A stretch of 34,386 nucleotides of DNA from an uncultured Muribaculaceae bacterium (GCA_910586975.1 CAJUKX010000028.1:1-34386), one strand, 5' to 3'. Shown: positions 8,608-16,175, counted from the first letter of the stretch. Program-made: numbers and translations. The notes: generated from the letters alone by a model not told the origin.

Positions 8608-8730
8608 ATGAGAATAAGATCATCACATGGCTGTATGGGCGCGGGAAAAGCTCCGTGCAGGTGCTTGTCCGTTTGTTTTTTTCAACATACTCTCACAATT
8701 TTTAAACCTTATTTTACGCGTGAGTGTTAA
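8608..8730 (+). CDS. Possible 40-aa upstream ORF in the endonuclease leader
   Basis: An ATG 20 nt after the predicted transcription start opens a frame of 40 codons ending in TAA at 8728-8730, 42 nt before the endonuclease start. The product (MRIRSSHGCMGAGKAPCRCL, then a hydrophobic stretch SVCFF) has five cysteines, unusual for its size. The same RNA can fold: GCGCGG/CCGTGC (8640-8645 with 8653-8658), GAGTATG/CATACTC (about 8604-8610 with 8686-8692), and CTCAC/GTGAG (8692-8696 with 8720-8724). It may be a leader peptide, a structured regulatory RNA, or chance. Confidence 0.35.
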   Translation: MRIRSSHGCMGAGKAPCRCLSVCFFQHTLTIFKPYFTREC

Positions 8731-8772
8731 AAGGTTAATAACATTTTACTACCTTATACTATTTTTAATCAG

Positions 8773-10461
8773 ATGAAAAAACACCTTATGCGCGTGGCAA
8801 TGGCTGCAGCGGTTGCATTGAGCTCGGTTTCGGCGATGGCCGAAGCCCCCAACGGTTATTACAACAGCCTTGTGGGTAAGAAAGAAGGCGATCTTAAGAC
8901 CGCTGTATATCAGCTTGTTCACAACTTTACTACAGTGTCGTCGTATTCGGCTTTACCTCAGTATTTTCAGCGCACCGACGTTTATCCCGAATCAAGGCGT
9001 TGGTGGGATATGTACAGCGACATTCCATTATATGCCCCTTCGTTTTCGGGCCTTAACCGCGAACATTCGTTCCCCAAGAGCTGGTGGAAGGTGGGCGACA
9101 ACGTAGAATATACCACCGCATACGTAGACCTCAACCATCTGTACCCCTCCGAGGCCAAGGCCAATCAGGCCAAGAGCAATTATCCGCTGGGTACGGTGTC
9201 GGCTGCGGTGACTCCTAAATTCCAGAACGGCATAGTGAAGGTGGGCAGCCCCACTACCGGCGAGGGCGGCGGCAGCCAGCTGGTGTTTGAGCCTGCTGAT
9301 GAATACAAGGGCGACTTCGCACGCACATATTTCTACATGGTGACCTGCTATCAGAACCTGCAGTGGAATACCAAATACTCGTGGATGATGAACCGCGACC
9401 TGTACCCCACACTCAAAGGCTGGGCTATAGACCTGCTGCTGAAGTGGCACCGCGAAGACCCCGTGAGCGATAAAGAGACAAACCGCAACGATGTGGTGTA
9501 TACAATCCAGAACAACCGAAATCCGTTTATCGACCGCCCCGAGCTTGCCGAGTACATCTGGGGTAACAAAAAGGGCGAGGCCTACACCGACAGCGGCAGC
9601 TCCACTCCCACCGGCGACCCCGTGCTGATTTCTCCGGCCCAGGGTACCTCGCTCGACTTCAACGAGGTGGCAATAGGCAAATCGGTGACCTCAAAGCTGC
9701 TGGTGCGTGGCGAGAATCTGCGCAATCCGGTGCAGGTGATGGTGAGCAAGCGCACCGGCAACGGCGATATGTTCAGCATCAATGTAAACTCTATAGCGGC
9801 TTCGCTGGCCAACAGCGCCGACGGCTACTGGCTCACGGTTACTTATACCCCCACTGCCATAGGCAAGCATACCGGACGACTGGTATTCAGCGATTATGAC
9901 GACACGGGCATGTCGTTTGGCATAGAACTGATGGGCGAATGTTTCCCCGTGCCCACCCTTACTGCTTGCACTGCCACCGAGGCTACCGACATTACTTCCG
10001 ACTCATACACAGCCAACTGGACCTATCCCGAGAACGAGGTGGTGGACTACTGGGTGGTGAACCGCACCAAGTACACCGGCTCTGAGATAAGCACCGAGCA
10101 GCTGGTGGCCGAGGCTCCGGGCCTGGTGATCGAGGGCTTCAACGAGTGCGACAAGGAGTCGTACACCGTACAGTCTTACCGTCTGGGCTACCTCTCGCCC
10201 GAGTCTAACGTGATATTTGTTGACCATCTGGGTGTTACCGGAGTCGAGGCCGAGCACGGACTGGTGCTCCAGGGCTTCGAGGGCATAATCCGCTTCCTGT
10301 GCAGCGGCGAGCTTACCGGAGTGTGCATCTACGACATTTCGGGCAAGATGGTAAGATATATCGACAGTGTGAGCGATCACAGCGACATCGAGATGCAGGC
10401 AGGTGTATATCTCGTGGTAACCGACCAAACTCACCGACCCATAAAAGTGGTTGTACAATAA
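8773..10461 (+). CDS. Secreted endonuclease I-family nuclease with C-terminal sorting domain
   Basis: This 562-aa exported nuclease has a signal peptide (about 1-24, cleavage near AMA-EA) and an endonuclease I domain (about 28-265) of the EndA/NucM type. The metal-dependent active-site region is NREHSFPKSWW (95-105), followed by DLNHLYPSEAKANQAKSNYPLG (119-140), where the conserved histidines and asparagines of the family appear. The part from about 280 to 480 looks like two Ig/fibronectin-type beta domains, ending in a sorting-like tail (VCIYDISGKMV, then AGVYLVV). The family degrades DNA, and often RNA, non-specifically. The stop overlaps the next start by one base (TAATG), so translation is probably coupled. 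Downstream GH3 and alkaline phosphatase genes suggest shared regulation. It is about twice the usual family length because of the added C-terminal domains. Confidence 0.9.
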   Translation: MKKHLMRVAMAAAVALSSVSAMAEAPNGYYNSLVGKKEGDLKTAVYQLVHNFTTVSSYSALPQYFQRTDVYPESRRWWDMYSDIPLYAPSFSGLNREHSFPKSWWKVGDNVEYTTAYVDLNHLYPSEAKANQAKSNYPLGTVSAAVTPKFQNGIVKVGSPTTGEGGGSQLVFEPADEYKGDFARTYFYMVTCYQNLQWNTKYSWMMNRDLYPTLKGWAIDLLLKWHREDPVSDKETNRNDVVYTIQNNRNPFIDRPELAEYIWGNKKGEAYTDSGSSTPTGDPVLISPAQGTSLDFNEVAIGKSVTSKLLVRGENLRNPVQVMVSKRTGNGDMFSINVNSIAASLANSADGYWLTVTYTPTAIGKHTGRLVFSDYDDTGMSFGIELMGECFPVPTLTACTATEATDITSDSYTANWTYPENEVVDYWVVNRTKYTGSEISTEQLVAEAPGLVIEGFNECDKESYTVQSYRLGYLSPESNVIFVDHLGVTGVEAEHGLVLQGFEGIIRFLCSGELTGVCIYDISGKMVRYIDSVSDHSDIEMQAGVYLVVTDQTHRPIKVVVQ

Positions 10462-11987
10462 TGCTTAATTTCACACCGGCATTAAGACCATGGTTTGCAC
10501 GGATTGTCCGTGCAAACCATAGCTGTTTTAACAGAGATAATCAGCGGCATACTCAGCTGAGGGTGCTGCGACAGCTGCTGCGACGGGCTGCATCGACCGA
10601 GATCGGCTGCCAATATGGCTTCAGGGCGATAAAGGATTACGACAGCTACCTACGCGCCGTGCCGGTGATAACTTACCCCGACTGCCGCGACCGCATACTG
10701 CGCATGGTGGCCGGCGAGAGCAATGTGATGTGGCCCGGCCGATGCCGCCGATTCGCTCAGTCGAGCGGCACCTCCGACGGCAAGAGCAAGTACATACCCG
10801 TCACCGACGACTCGCTGCGCCATAACCACTACTACGGCGGGGCGGCTGTGGTGGCGCACTACCTTGACCTCTACCGCGACTCGCGCCTGTTTGCCGGCAA
10901 GAGCTTCATCCTCGGCGGTAGCTTTGCCAACGAGCTAAAGGGCCTTGATGCCGGCGTATATGTGGGCGACCTCTCAGCCAACCTTATCGACAATATCAAC
11001 CCGGTGGCCAATCTGGTGCGTGTGCCCTCCAAGCATATAGCCCTGATGGCCGACTGGAACAAGAAGCTGCCGGCTCTGATAGAGGCTTCTCTGAAAGAAG
11101 ATATAACCAATATATCGGGCGTGCCGTCGTGGTTTCTGACGGTGCTCAGGGGGGTGATAAACCGCGCCGGAGCGTCTACAATACACGATGTGTGGCCCAA
11201 TCTGGAGGTGTTCTTCCACGGCGGTATCTCGTTTGAGCCTTACCGCGAGCAATACCGGGCCATCACCGACCCTGCCCGCATGCACTATCTGGAGACTTAC
11301 AATGCCTCGGAGGGCTTCTTTGCCGTGCAGGACAGCCCGGAGCACAAGTCGATGTTGCTGCTGCTCGATGCAGGCATTTTCTATGAATTTATTCCTCTCG
11401 ACTCGCTCGACGACCCGCACCCGCGTGCGCTCGGGGCATGGGAGGTGGAGCCGGGTCGTACATACGCCATGATAATAAGCTCGTGCAACGGGTTGTGGCG
11501 CTATGAGATAGGCGATACCGTGAGGGTGGATACCGTGGAGCCGCTGCGTATCACCATAGCCGGGCGCACCAAAAGTTTTATAAACGCATTCGGCGAGGAA
11601 CTGATGGTGTATAACGCCGAGGCTGCACTGGCCGAGACCTGCCGCCTGACGGGCGCCTCGGTGCTCAATTATACCGTGGCTCCGGTGTATGCCGACGGTG
11701 GTCGGCGCGGCCGGCATCAATGGCTCATAGAGTGGGACAGCCGTCCACACGATATCGAGGCATTCGCCGACGAGCTCGACCGTCAGCTGCAACGTCAGAA
11801 TTCCGACTATCAGGCCAAGCGCTGCGATGGCATATTTCTCGACCGCCTTACCATAACCGATGCTGCGAGCGGCCTGTTTGACAGATGGCTCGCTTCTACG
11901 GGCAAGCTCGGCGGTCAGCGCAAGGTGCCTCGGCTCAGCAACTCGCGCCACATAATGGAGCAAATGTTAAGCTTACAAAATATTTAA
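10461..11987 (+). CDS. GH3 auxin-responsive promoter family protein (acyl-adenylate/amide synthetase-like)
   Basis: The 508-aa cytoplasmic protein matches the bacterial branch of the GH3 family, relatives of the plant acyl-amido synthetases, which adenylate a carboxylic acid and join it to an amine. Visible motifs are the ATP-binding loop SSGTSDGKSK (101-110), YNASEGFFAVQD (about 290), LWRYEIGDTVRV (about 350) and TKSFINAFGEELM (about 370). The frame is open further upstream inside the endonuclease gene, but the ATG at 10461 fits the family start and overlaps the endonuclease stop by one base. Codons 10-20 contain a perfect 14-bp palindrome. Alkaline phosphatase follows after 15 nt. The substrate of bacterial members is unknown to me. 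Confidence 0.87.
   Translation: MLNFTPALRPWFARIVRANHSCFNRDNQRHTQLRVLRQLLRRAASTEIGCQYGFRAIKDYDSYLRAVPVITYPDCRDRILRMVAGESNVMWPGRCRRFAQSSGTSDGKSKYIPVTDDSLRHNHYYGGAAVVAHYLDLYRDSRLFAGKSFILGGSFANELKGLDAGVYVGDLSANLIDNINPVANLVRVPSKHIALMADWNKKLPALIEASLKEDITNISGVPSWFLTVLRGVINRAGASTIHDVWPNLEVFFHGGISFEPYREQYRAITDPARMHYLETYNASEGFFAVQDSPEHKSMLLLLDAGIFYEFIPLDSLDDPHPRALGAWEVEPGRTYAMIISSCNGLWRYEIGDTVRVDTVEPLRITIAGRTKSFINAFGEELMVYNAEAALAETCRLTGASVLNYTVAPVYADGGRRGRHQWLIEWDSRPHDIEAFADELDRQLQRQNSDYQAKRCDGIFLDRLTITDAASGLFDRWLASTGKLGGQRKVPRLSNSRHIMEQMLSLQNI
10490..10520. repeat. Perfect 14-bp inverted repeat inside the start of the GH3 gene
   Basis: ATGGTTTGCACGGA (10490-10503) and TCCGTGCAAACCAT (10507-10520) are exact reverse complements around TTG. 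The RNA would form a very stable hairpin starting 29 nt after the start codon, where ribosome loading could be affected. It encodes part of PWFARIVRANHS. Confidence 0.8.
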
Positions 11988-12002
11988 ACCTCTTGAAATG
12001 AT

Positions 12003-13394
12003 ATGAAACTGAAACACATCTTATTAGGCGCCGCTCTGGCTGCCGGTATGGGCATGCAGGCCGCATCGGCGCCCAAATATATATTCTACTACATAGGCGA
12101 CGGCATGGGCATATCGCCCCTTATGGCCGCCCAGGCTTATAACCGCGAGGTGCTTGGCAGCGACAGCCTGCTCAAGATGATGCAGATGCCCGTGGCTTCG
12201 TATGCCATGACCTACTCGGCCAGCGCACCCATCACCGACTCGGCTGCCGCCGGCACGGCCCTCTCTACCGGTACCAAGACCAAAAACAGCATGCTCGGCA
12301 TGGGACCCGACTCGGTGGCTGTGACCTCAGTGGCCGCACAGCTCAAGGATATGGGCTATGGCGTGGGTATCATCACATCGGTGGCTCTTGACGACGCTAC
12401 CCCCGGTGCCTTCTATGCCCATGTGGCCAACCGCAAGATGCGCTACGAGATTGATATCGCCGCCGCAAAGTCGGGCTACGACTTCATGGCCGGTGCAGGT
12501 CTGGGCGGACTCACCGACAAGGACGGCAATCCCACCGACGCCGAGGCTGTAATCAAGGAAAATGGTTTTCAGCTGGTGCGAGGTATCGACGGTATCAGCA
12601 AGATTAATTCTGAAAAGGTGATGTTGCTGGCCGACGAGGGACGCCCCAACTACAACATAGGCTATACCGTGGATTCGGTTCCCGGCATACTCACCCTGCC
12701 AATCATCACCCAGGCCTGTCTCGACCATCTCACAGCCAACAAGCCCGACAGATTTTTCATGATGGTAGAGGGCGGTAACATCGACCACGCCCTGCATGCC
12801 AACGATGCCGGCGCAGCCATCAAGGAAATCCTCAACTTCGATCAGGCACTCGCCATCGCATACAATTTCTACCTGAAACATCCCGACGAAACCCTCATCC
12901 TCGTCACTGCCGACCACGATACCGGCGGCATGAGCTACGTGCACTCGCGCCTTAAGGTGAAACAGCCGCTGGGTGTGTACCGCTATCAGAAAGTGTCGAA
13001 GGAAGAATTCAGCACCTACTGCAAGTCGCTGCTCAACGACCGCCGCATCTATCGCTGGGACGACATGAAAGAATATCTTGAGGAAAACCTCGGACTCTTC
13101 AGCCATGTTCCCGTAAGCGCCGAAAAAGAAACTCAGCTCAAGGATATGTTTGAAAGAACCTTCGAGATGCGCAATACCTCCGATCAGAAGACCCTCTACG
13201 CATCGTTCAACTCGTTTGCCGTGGCCGTGTTTGACCTCATCAACGATGCCGCCGGCACCATCTTCACCACCACCGGCCACTCGGCCAACCCCGTGCCGGT
13301 ATTTGCAGTGGGCGTAGGCTCGGAGCGCTTCAAGCAGCTCAACAACAATAACGAACTCCCCGCCATCCTCCGCGAGATAGTAAATATAAAATAA
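12003..13394 (+). CDS. phoA: Alkaline phosphatase (PhoA family), exported
   Basis: This 463-aa phosphomonoesterase has a signal peptide (about 1-22, cleavage near ASA-PK). All catalytic elements are present: metal-binding D33 in YYIGDGMG, nucleophile S80 in ITDSAAAGTALSTG, E256, D261 and H265 in MVEGGNIDHALHAND, D304/H305 in VTADHDTGGM, and H426 in TTTGHSANP. The protein releases phosphate from nucleotides and other esters outside the inner membrane. It starts 15 nt after the GH3 gene, which follows the secreted nuclease, so the three probably form one transcript. The pairing of nuclease and phosphatase suggests use of extracellular nucleic acid as a phosphate source (inference). No Pho box was identified. 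Confidence 0.93.
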   Translation: MKLKHILLGAALAAGMGMQAASAPKYIFYYIGDGMGISPLMAAQAYNREVLGSDSLLKMMQMPVASYAMTYSASAPITDSAAAGTALSTGTKTKNSMLGMGPDSVAVTSVAAQLKDMGYGVGIITSVALDDATPGAFYAHVANRKMRYEIDIAAAKSGYDFMAGAGLGGLTDKDGNPTDAEAVIKENGFQLVRGIDGISKINSEKVMLLADEGRPNYNIGYTVDSVPGILTLPIITQACLDHLTANKPDRFFMMVEGGNIDHALHANDAGAAIKEILNFDQALAIAYNFYLKHPDETLILVTADHDTGGMSYVHSRLKVKQPLGVYRYQKVSKEEFSTYCKSLLNDRRIYRWDDMKEYLEENLGLFSHVPVSAEKETQLKDMFERTFEMRNTSDQKTLYASFNSFAVAVFDLINDAAGTIFTTTGHSANPVPVFAVGVGSERFKQLNNNNELPAILREIVNIK

Positions 13395-13404
13395 GCACGT
13401 GGGT

Positions 13405-13423
13405 GTAATGCCCCAGGCATTAC
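13405..13423 (+). terminator. Hairpin after phoA, possible weak terminator or edge of repeat copy B
   Basis: GTAATGCC and GGCATTAC form a perfect 8-bp stem with a CCA loop, 10 nt after the phoA stop. There is no T-run, so termination may depend on the larger element that follows. A GCTGAATG directly after it is shared with the left flank of copy A, so this may be part of the repeat. Confidence 0.4.
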
Positions 13424-13441
13424 GCTGAATGCCAATGTGGT

Positions 13442-13709
13442 ATCGGGAATATGGCATCCGTAGGAAGCCTGTGAGCTAGTAGCCGGGTATGCACGCGCGT
13501 AGGTGTAACCGAAGCGCGGGCATGCCCGGTAAGCATGCCTACAAGATTTAAGGCATTCGTAGAAAGCCGATTATACAGTCAACCCCTATATAGACGGCTT
13601 TCTGCGAATGCCCTTTTCATTGTGTATATGCCTACCGGGCATGTCCTCCCTGCGGTCGTACATACCCGGCTACTAGCTTGCAGGCTTCCTTCGGATGCCA
13701 TATTCCCGA
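13442..13709. repeat. Nested palindromic element, copy B (type I arms, complete)
   Basis: The outer arms 13442-13490 and 13661-13709 are complementary at about 46 of 49 positions. The arms carry the unit GGCATCC-GTA-GGAAGCC on the left and its inverted partner on the right, each next to GTAG/CTAC and a CCGGG hairpin. Inside lie the left hairpin (about 13483-13529), a central hairpin AAGGCATTCGTAGAAAGCC paired with GGCTTTCTGCGAATGCCCTT (about 13550-13614), and the right hairpin CCGGGCATGT/ACATACCCGG (13635-13668). It fills the gap between convergent phoA and the holin-like gene. Apparent ORFs here are by-products of the repeat. Confidence 0.9.
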
Positions 13710-13730
13710 ACCTCAGGGTGTTATGGTATG

Positions 13731-13764
13731 GTAGACATCCTCAGTCGGATGTCATATTCCCGAT
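13731..13764. repeat. Solitary type II outer-arm fragment attached to copy B
   Basis: GTAGACATCCTCAGTCGGAT and the following GTCATATTCCCGATA match the right outer arm of copy C (23700-23730), not the arms of copy B. GACATCC-TCAGTC-GGATGTC forms a 7-bp hairpin. The next bases (TACCGCGTTACAT, 13765-13777) resemble the start of the dispersed repeat at 4088 and 5907. Confidence 0.75.
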
Positions 13765-13786
13765 ACCGCGTTACATTATTACGCTG

Positions 13787-14233
13787 CTAAAACGGCAGGT
13801 CTTCTTTGTTGATGTAGCGTGAGGTTTTGTCTACGAGGTAGCGGGCGAGGGTGCGAGCCCAGGGGTGGGGGTTGGATGAGCACTCGTTTTCGAGGATTGA
13901 TACGGCTTGCCAGAAGCATATCACTGCGCCTGTGAATTTGAGCAGGTGTACCCACTCGCCCACCACTACGTTTTCTACCATGGCCGCGAGGGCGAGTACG
14001 GCGTAGATCTTGGTGAGTGTGCGGATTACCTTGCCGAAGCGGGCCGAGCTGAACTTCAACTGCTGACGTGCCGAGGGGATGTTGCGTCCTATGCGTCCGG
14101 CAAGTCGGCGTGCCGACCATACGTCGGCCAGAACCATTGCAGTGCAGGCGGCTGCCACCGGCAGTGCCGGCCCGAATACTGTCCATGACCAGCCTGCCAG
14201 GGCCACGAATACTGATTTTGCGAAATTGTACAT
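13787..14233 (-). CDS. Phage holin-family small membrane protein
   Basis: This protein of about 148 aa has two or three hydrophobic stretches: SVFVALAGWSWTVFGPALPVAAACTAMVLADVW, IYAVLALAAMVENVVVG and TGAVICFWQAVSIL. It resembles the short holin-family proteins common in Bacteroidales, which have a polar C-terminus (ARTLARYLVDKTSRYIN). The frame is open back to 14260, but a TAATTTTG -7 box at 14246-14253 would place transcription start near 14243, favouring the ATG at 14233 (MYNFAKSVF). No lysin or other phage gene is adjacent, so this is probably a chromosomal relict or a domesticated member. Holin activity is not shown. Confidence 0.7.
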   Translation of the reverse strand: MYNFAKSVFVALAGWSWTVFGPALPVAAACTAMVLADVWSARRLAGRIGRNIPSARQQLKFSSARFGKVIRTLTKIYAVLALAAMVENVVVGEWVHLLKFTGAVICFWQAVSILENECSSNPHPWARTLARYLVDKTSRYINKEDLPF

Positions 14234-14245
14234 AGTTTTTTTATG

Positions 14246-14253
14246 CAAAATTA
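14246..14253 (-). promoter_or_regulatory. Possible -7 box of the holin-like gene
   Basis: TAATTTTG on the minus strand matches TAnnTTTG and ends 13 nt before the preferred ATG. No clear TTTG was found at the expected -33 distance. Confidence 0.4.
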
Positions 14254-14372
14254 GGTCCATTCACAGCCGGCTGTTATAAAATCGCGCTTATCATACTGCT
14301 TTTTTTAAAATAAAATAATGCTTCGATGATGCTTTTTGAGGAAGTTTTGGATAATATTCGGGGATTTTTTTG

Positions 14373-14380
14373 TACCTTTG
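14373..14380 (+). promoter_or_regulatory. -7 box of the first AraC-family gene
   Basis: TACCTTTG matches TAnnTTTG. A TTTG at 14346-14349 is 23 bp upstream, slightly too far. The predicted start near 14383 lies downstream of the longest possible ATG (14370), so the gene should start at 14400. Confidence 0.6.
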
Positions 14381-14399
14381 TCCTAAATATAATAGGAAA

Positions 14400-15320
14400 A
14401 TGGAAAAACTTGTTGAATTCTCTAACGCAACTCATGTAAAAGATATATCCGAGACATATAGCCAGATAGATGATTCGTATCTTTTCTGTCATATAGTGCC
14501 CGGAGGACGGTCGTTGTCGGAGCTTATCACCAGCGATCCCCATAAGATCAACGGCACTATGATTATGCTCATGCGCAAGGGTACGCCTTTTATATACGAA
14601 ATCAATCAGGAGGAATTTACTGTAGGTCCAAACAGTTTTGTTGTTACATTTCCCGGCTCGGTGTCGCGTGTGAAAACTGAATTGCCTGACGATGTGGACA
14701 TGTATGCGATGTTTTTCGATTCTAAATTCCTTCAGAATCTCAATATCAATCTCAGCTCGGTGACGATGCCGGCACTGTTGCAGAAGCCGCAGCCCTATCA
14801 GGTGCTGTCGGATGAGGAGTGCGACCTGCTGTGCCGTTACTTCGAGATTATACATATCAATACCCTCGAAGGCCCCAATATGCAGATTACCAAGACTGTG
14901 GCATCGAGTGTGCTGGTGAGTATGCTGTATCAGCTGGTTAAATTTTATCACAAGCGCATGGCCGGGATGCTCGACGATACCATCACAGCGCAGAAGCCGG
15001 GCAAACGCCACGACTATGTGCGCGAGTTTGTGCGTCTGGTACACATGCACTACCTGCGCGAGCGGTCGGTGTCGTTCTATGCTAATAAATTGTTTATCTC
15101 GCCCAAATACCTGTCGTTGCTCGTGAAAGAAGCTACAGGGCAGTCGGCGGCCAAGTGGATCGACGATTTCGTGCTGATGGAGGCAAAGAACATGCTGCGC
15201 TTTTCGGGCAAGAATATACAACAGGTGTCGTACGCGCTTAACTTCCCCACACAGTCGTCGTTCGGCAAATATTTCAAGCACCTCACGGGCATGTCGCCTA
15301 CTGAATATCAAAAATCCTGA
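14400..15320 (+). CDS. AraC-family transcriptional regulator
   Basis: The 306-aa protein has a cupin-like N-terminal sensor region (about 20-180; e.g. FTVGPNSFVVTFPGSVSRV) and a C-terminal pair of helix-turn-helix motifs (about 205-305). The first reads VSFYANKLFISPKYLSLLVKEATG, and the second ends in the family signature NFPTQSSFGKYFKHLTGMSPTEYQKS. Such proteins usually activate nearby genes in response to a small molecule. I chose the ATG at 14400 because a -7 box overlaps the longer frame. Downstream, 15329-15363 holds GTAACggctgtGTTAC and two further GTAA repeats, which could be regulator-binding sites. No obvious target gene lies in the same direction, apart from the possible small ORF at 15449. 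Confidence 0.88.
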   Translation: MEKLVEFSNATHVKDISETYSQIDDSYLFCHIVPGGRSLSELITSDPHKINGTMIMLMRKGTPFIYEINQEEFTVGPNSFVVTFPGSVSRVKTELPDDVDMYAMFFDSKFLQNLNINLSSVTMPALLQKPQPYQVLSDEECDLLCRYFEIIHINTLEGPNMQITKTVASSVLVSMLYQLVKFYHKRMAGMLDDTITAQKPGKRHDYVREFVRLVHMHYLRERSVSFYANKLFISPKYLSLLVKEATGQSAAKWIDDFVLMEAKNMLRFSGKNIQQVSYALNFPTQSSFGKYFKHLTGMSPTEYQKS

Positions 15321-15448
15321 GAGTCAATATGTAACGGCTGTGTTACTTTATTGTAATAATATTGTAACATATTTTTAAATATCGTTAAAGCTTAATATTC
15401 TGTAAACATTCAGATTAGCAGGTGCGTTTACAAGTCAGAACAAGGCAA

Positions 15449-15538
15449 ATGTCTATCGGGACATCGGAATTGAAATTCCAAATTTTAGTGGCTGAAAGTG
15501 CTGCAGATGAACTGAGCGAAACAGACATTTCCACATAA
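15449..15538 (+). CDS. Possible 29-aa small protein or small RNA
   Basis: An ATG frame of 29 codons encodes a peptide beginning MSIGTSELKFQILVAESAAD and ending ELSETDIST, acidic and amphipathic. The same stretch is bracketed by a long-range 8-bp pairing, AAATGTCT (15447-15454) with AGACATTT (15523-15530), and contains GGAATTGAAATTCC. A strong hairpin terminator follows 15 nt after the stop. No -7 box was seen upstream, so it may be read from the AraC promoter. It could be a small protein, a peptide precursor or a structured RNA; I do not recognise a family. Confidence 0.3.
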   Translation: MSIGTSELKFQILVAESAADELSETDIST

Positions 15539-15553
15539 GATAATTACTCAGCA

Positions 15554-15597
15554 GATAGCAACCGGATATGCGCACTCCTGGTTGCTATCGCTGTTTT
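15554..15597 (+). terminator. Hairpin terminator after the AraC/small-ORF region
   Basis: GATAGCAACC (15554-15563) pairs perfectly with GGTTGCTATC (15580-15589), extended inward by a G-T and a G-C pair. GCTGTTTTAT follows. It also sits just beyond the stop of the convergent minus-strand gene, but the T-rich side faces the plus direction. Confidence 0.65.
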
Positions 15598-16171
15598 ATA
15601 TCCTTATCTTGGGGGCGCGTATAAACTGCGGCCCGGCTATAATAAGGTGGTTGAAGCCGAGGTAGTAGGCATCGTACTGCTCTATGAGGTCGAGGACGTC
15701 GGCCGGGGTGTGCATGAAGTGGGTGAAAGGCTGCCGGCGGTTGTTGGACGGCGAGGAATAATTGAAGTAGATACGGTAGCGGTCGGCTTCAATCACATTT
15801 TCGTCGACAAGTTTGCGCAGCACGCAAGCCATCTGGTGGATGGCCTTGGCGGCGTGCGACCCTATATTGCGAGCCTTGCAGTATTTGAGTTCCAGAAACA
15901 ACAGCCAAGGGCGGTCGCAGGGGGTGGTGCTAAGGAAGAAACATTCGCAATTCTCTATGTGCTTGATGAATGAGGGGTGTTCCTCAAGGTTCACCGCCAG
16001 ATAGCTCACCGGGTGTCGGCCGCTTTGCAGATGAAAGGCTTCAATGTCGTCGAAGGGCGTCTCAGACATCACCACTCCAACCTGCGAGGCGGTGTACTCG
16101 GTATAGTCGGCCACAAAGCAGTCGTGGCGCAGACTGCGGGCCTTGTGGAATCTACGTTTCAGGCGGTGCAT
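15596..16171 (-). CDS. Hypothetical 191-aa partner of the ATPase; possible PD-(D/E)XK-like fold
   Basis: I do not recognise the family. The centre reads CDRPWLLFLELKYCKARNIG (85-104), followed by a helix AAKAIHQMACVLRKLVDE. An acidic residue (D86), a hydrophobic strand, then E94-L-K96 and a following helix with K and Q is the pattern seen in PD-(D/E)XK nucleases and resolvases. This is suggestive only. No signal peptide or membrane segment is present. The gene starts 4 nt after the stop of the ATPase, so the two are surely co-transcribed and probably act together. A nuclease effector driven by the ATPase is one reading; a DNA-binding or sensor subunit is another. Confidence 0.6.
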   Translation of the reverse strand: MHRLKRRFHKARSLRHDCFVADYTEYTASQVGVVMSETPFDDIEAFHLQSGRHPVSYLAVNLEEHPSFIKHIENCECFFLSTTPCDRPWLLFLELKYCKARNIGSHAAKAIHQMACVLRKLVDENVIEADRYRIYFNYSSPSNNRRQPFTHFMHTPADVLDLIEQYDAYYLGFNHLIIAGPQFIRAPKIRI

Positions 16172-16175
16172 AGGG

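Noticed and set aside
10299..10460. Upstream extension of the GH3 frame into the endonuclease gene
   Set aside because: The extension lies in coding sequence of another frame with basic low-complexity residues; the ATG at 10461 fits the family and the TAATG overlap.
12327..13457. 376-codon open frame on the minus strand opposite phoA
   Set aside because: The phoA frame has every catalytic motif; the antisense product shows no recognisable domain and reflects the GC-rich codon bias.
13535..13822. Short ORFs in the nested repeats (13535-13822, 23508-23765, 25622-25828) with similar peptides such as VVHTRL
   Set aside because: The shared peptides come from translating the same palindromic DNA; the frames cross hairpin arms and lack promoters.
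13787..14233. Prophage remnant around the holin-like gene
   Set aside because: No other phage structural, lysis or integrase gene is adjacent, and such lone holin-family proteins occur in Bacteroidales chromosomes.
14274..15311. 345-codon minus-strand frame opposite the first AraC gene
   Set aside because: The plus-strand frame has a clear AraC signature and promoter; the antisense product is His/Arg-rich without domain features.
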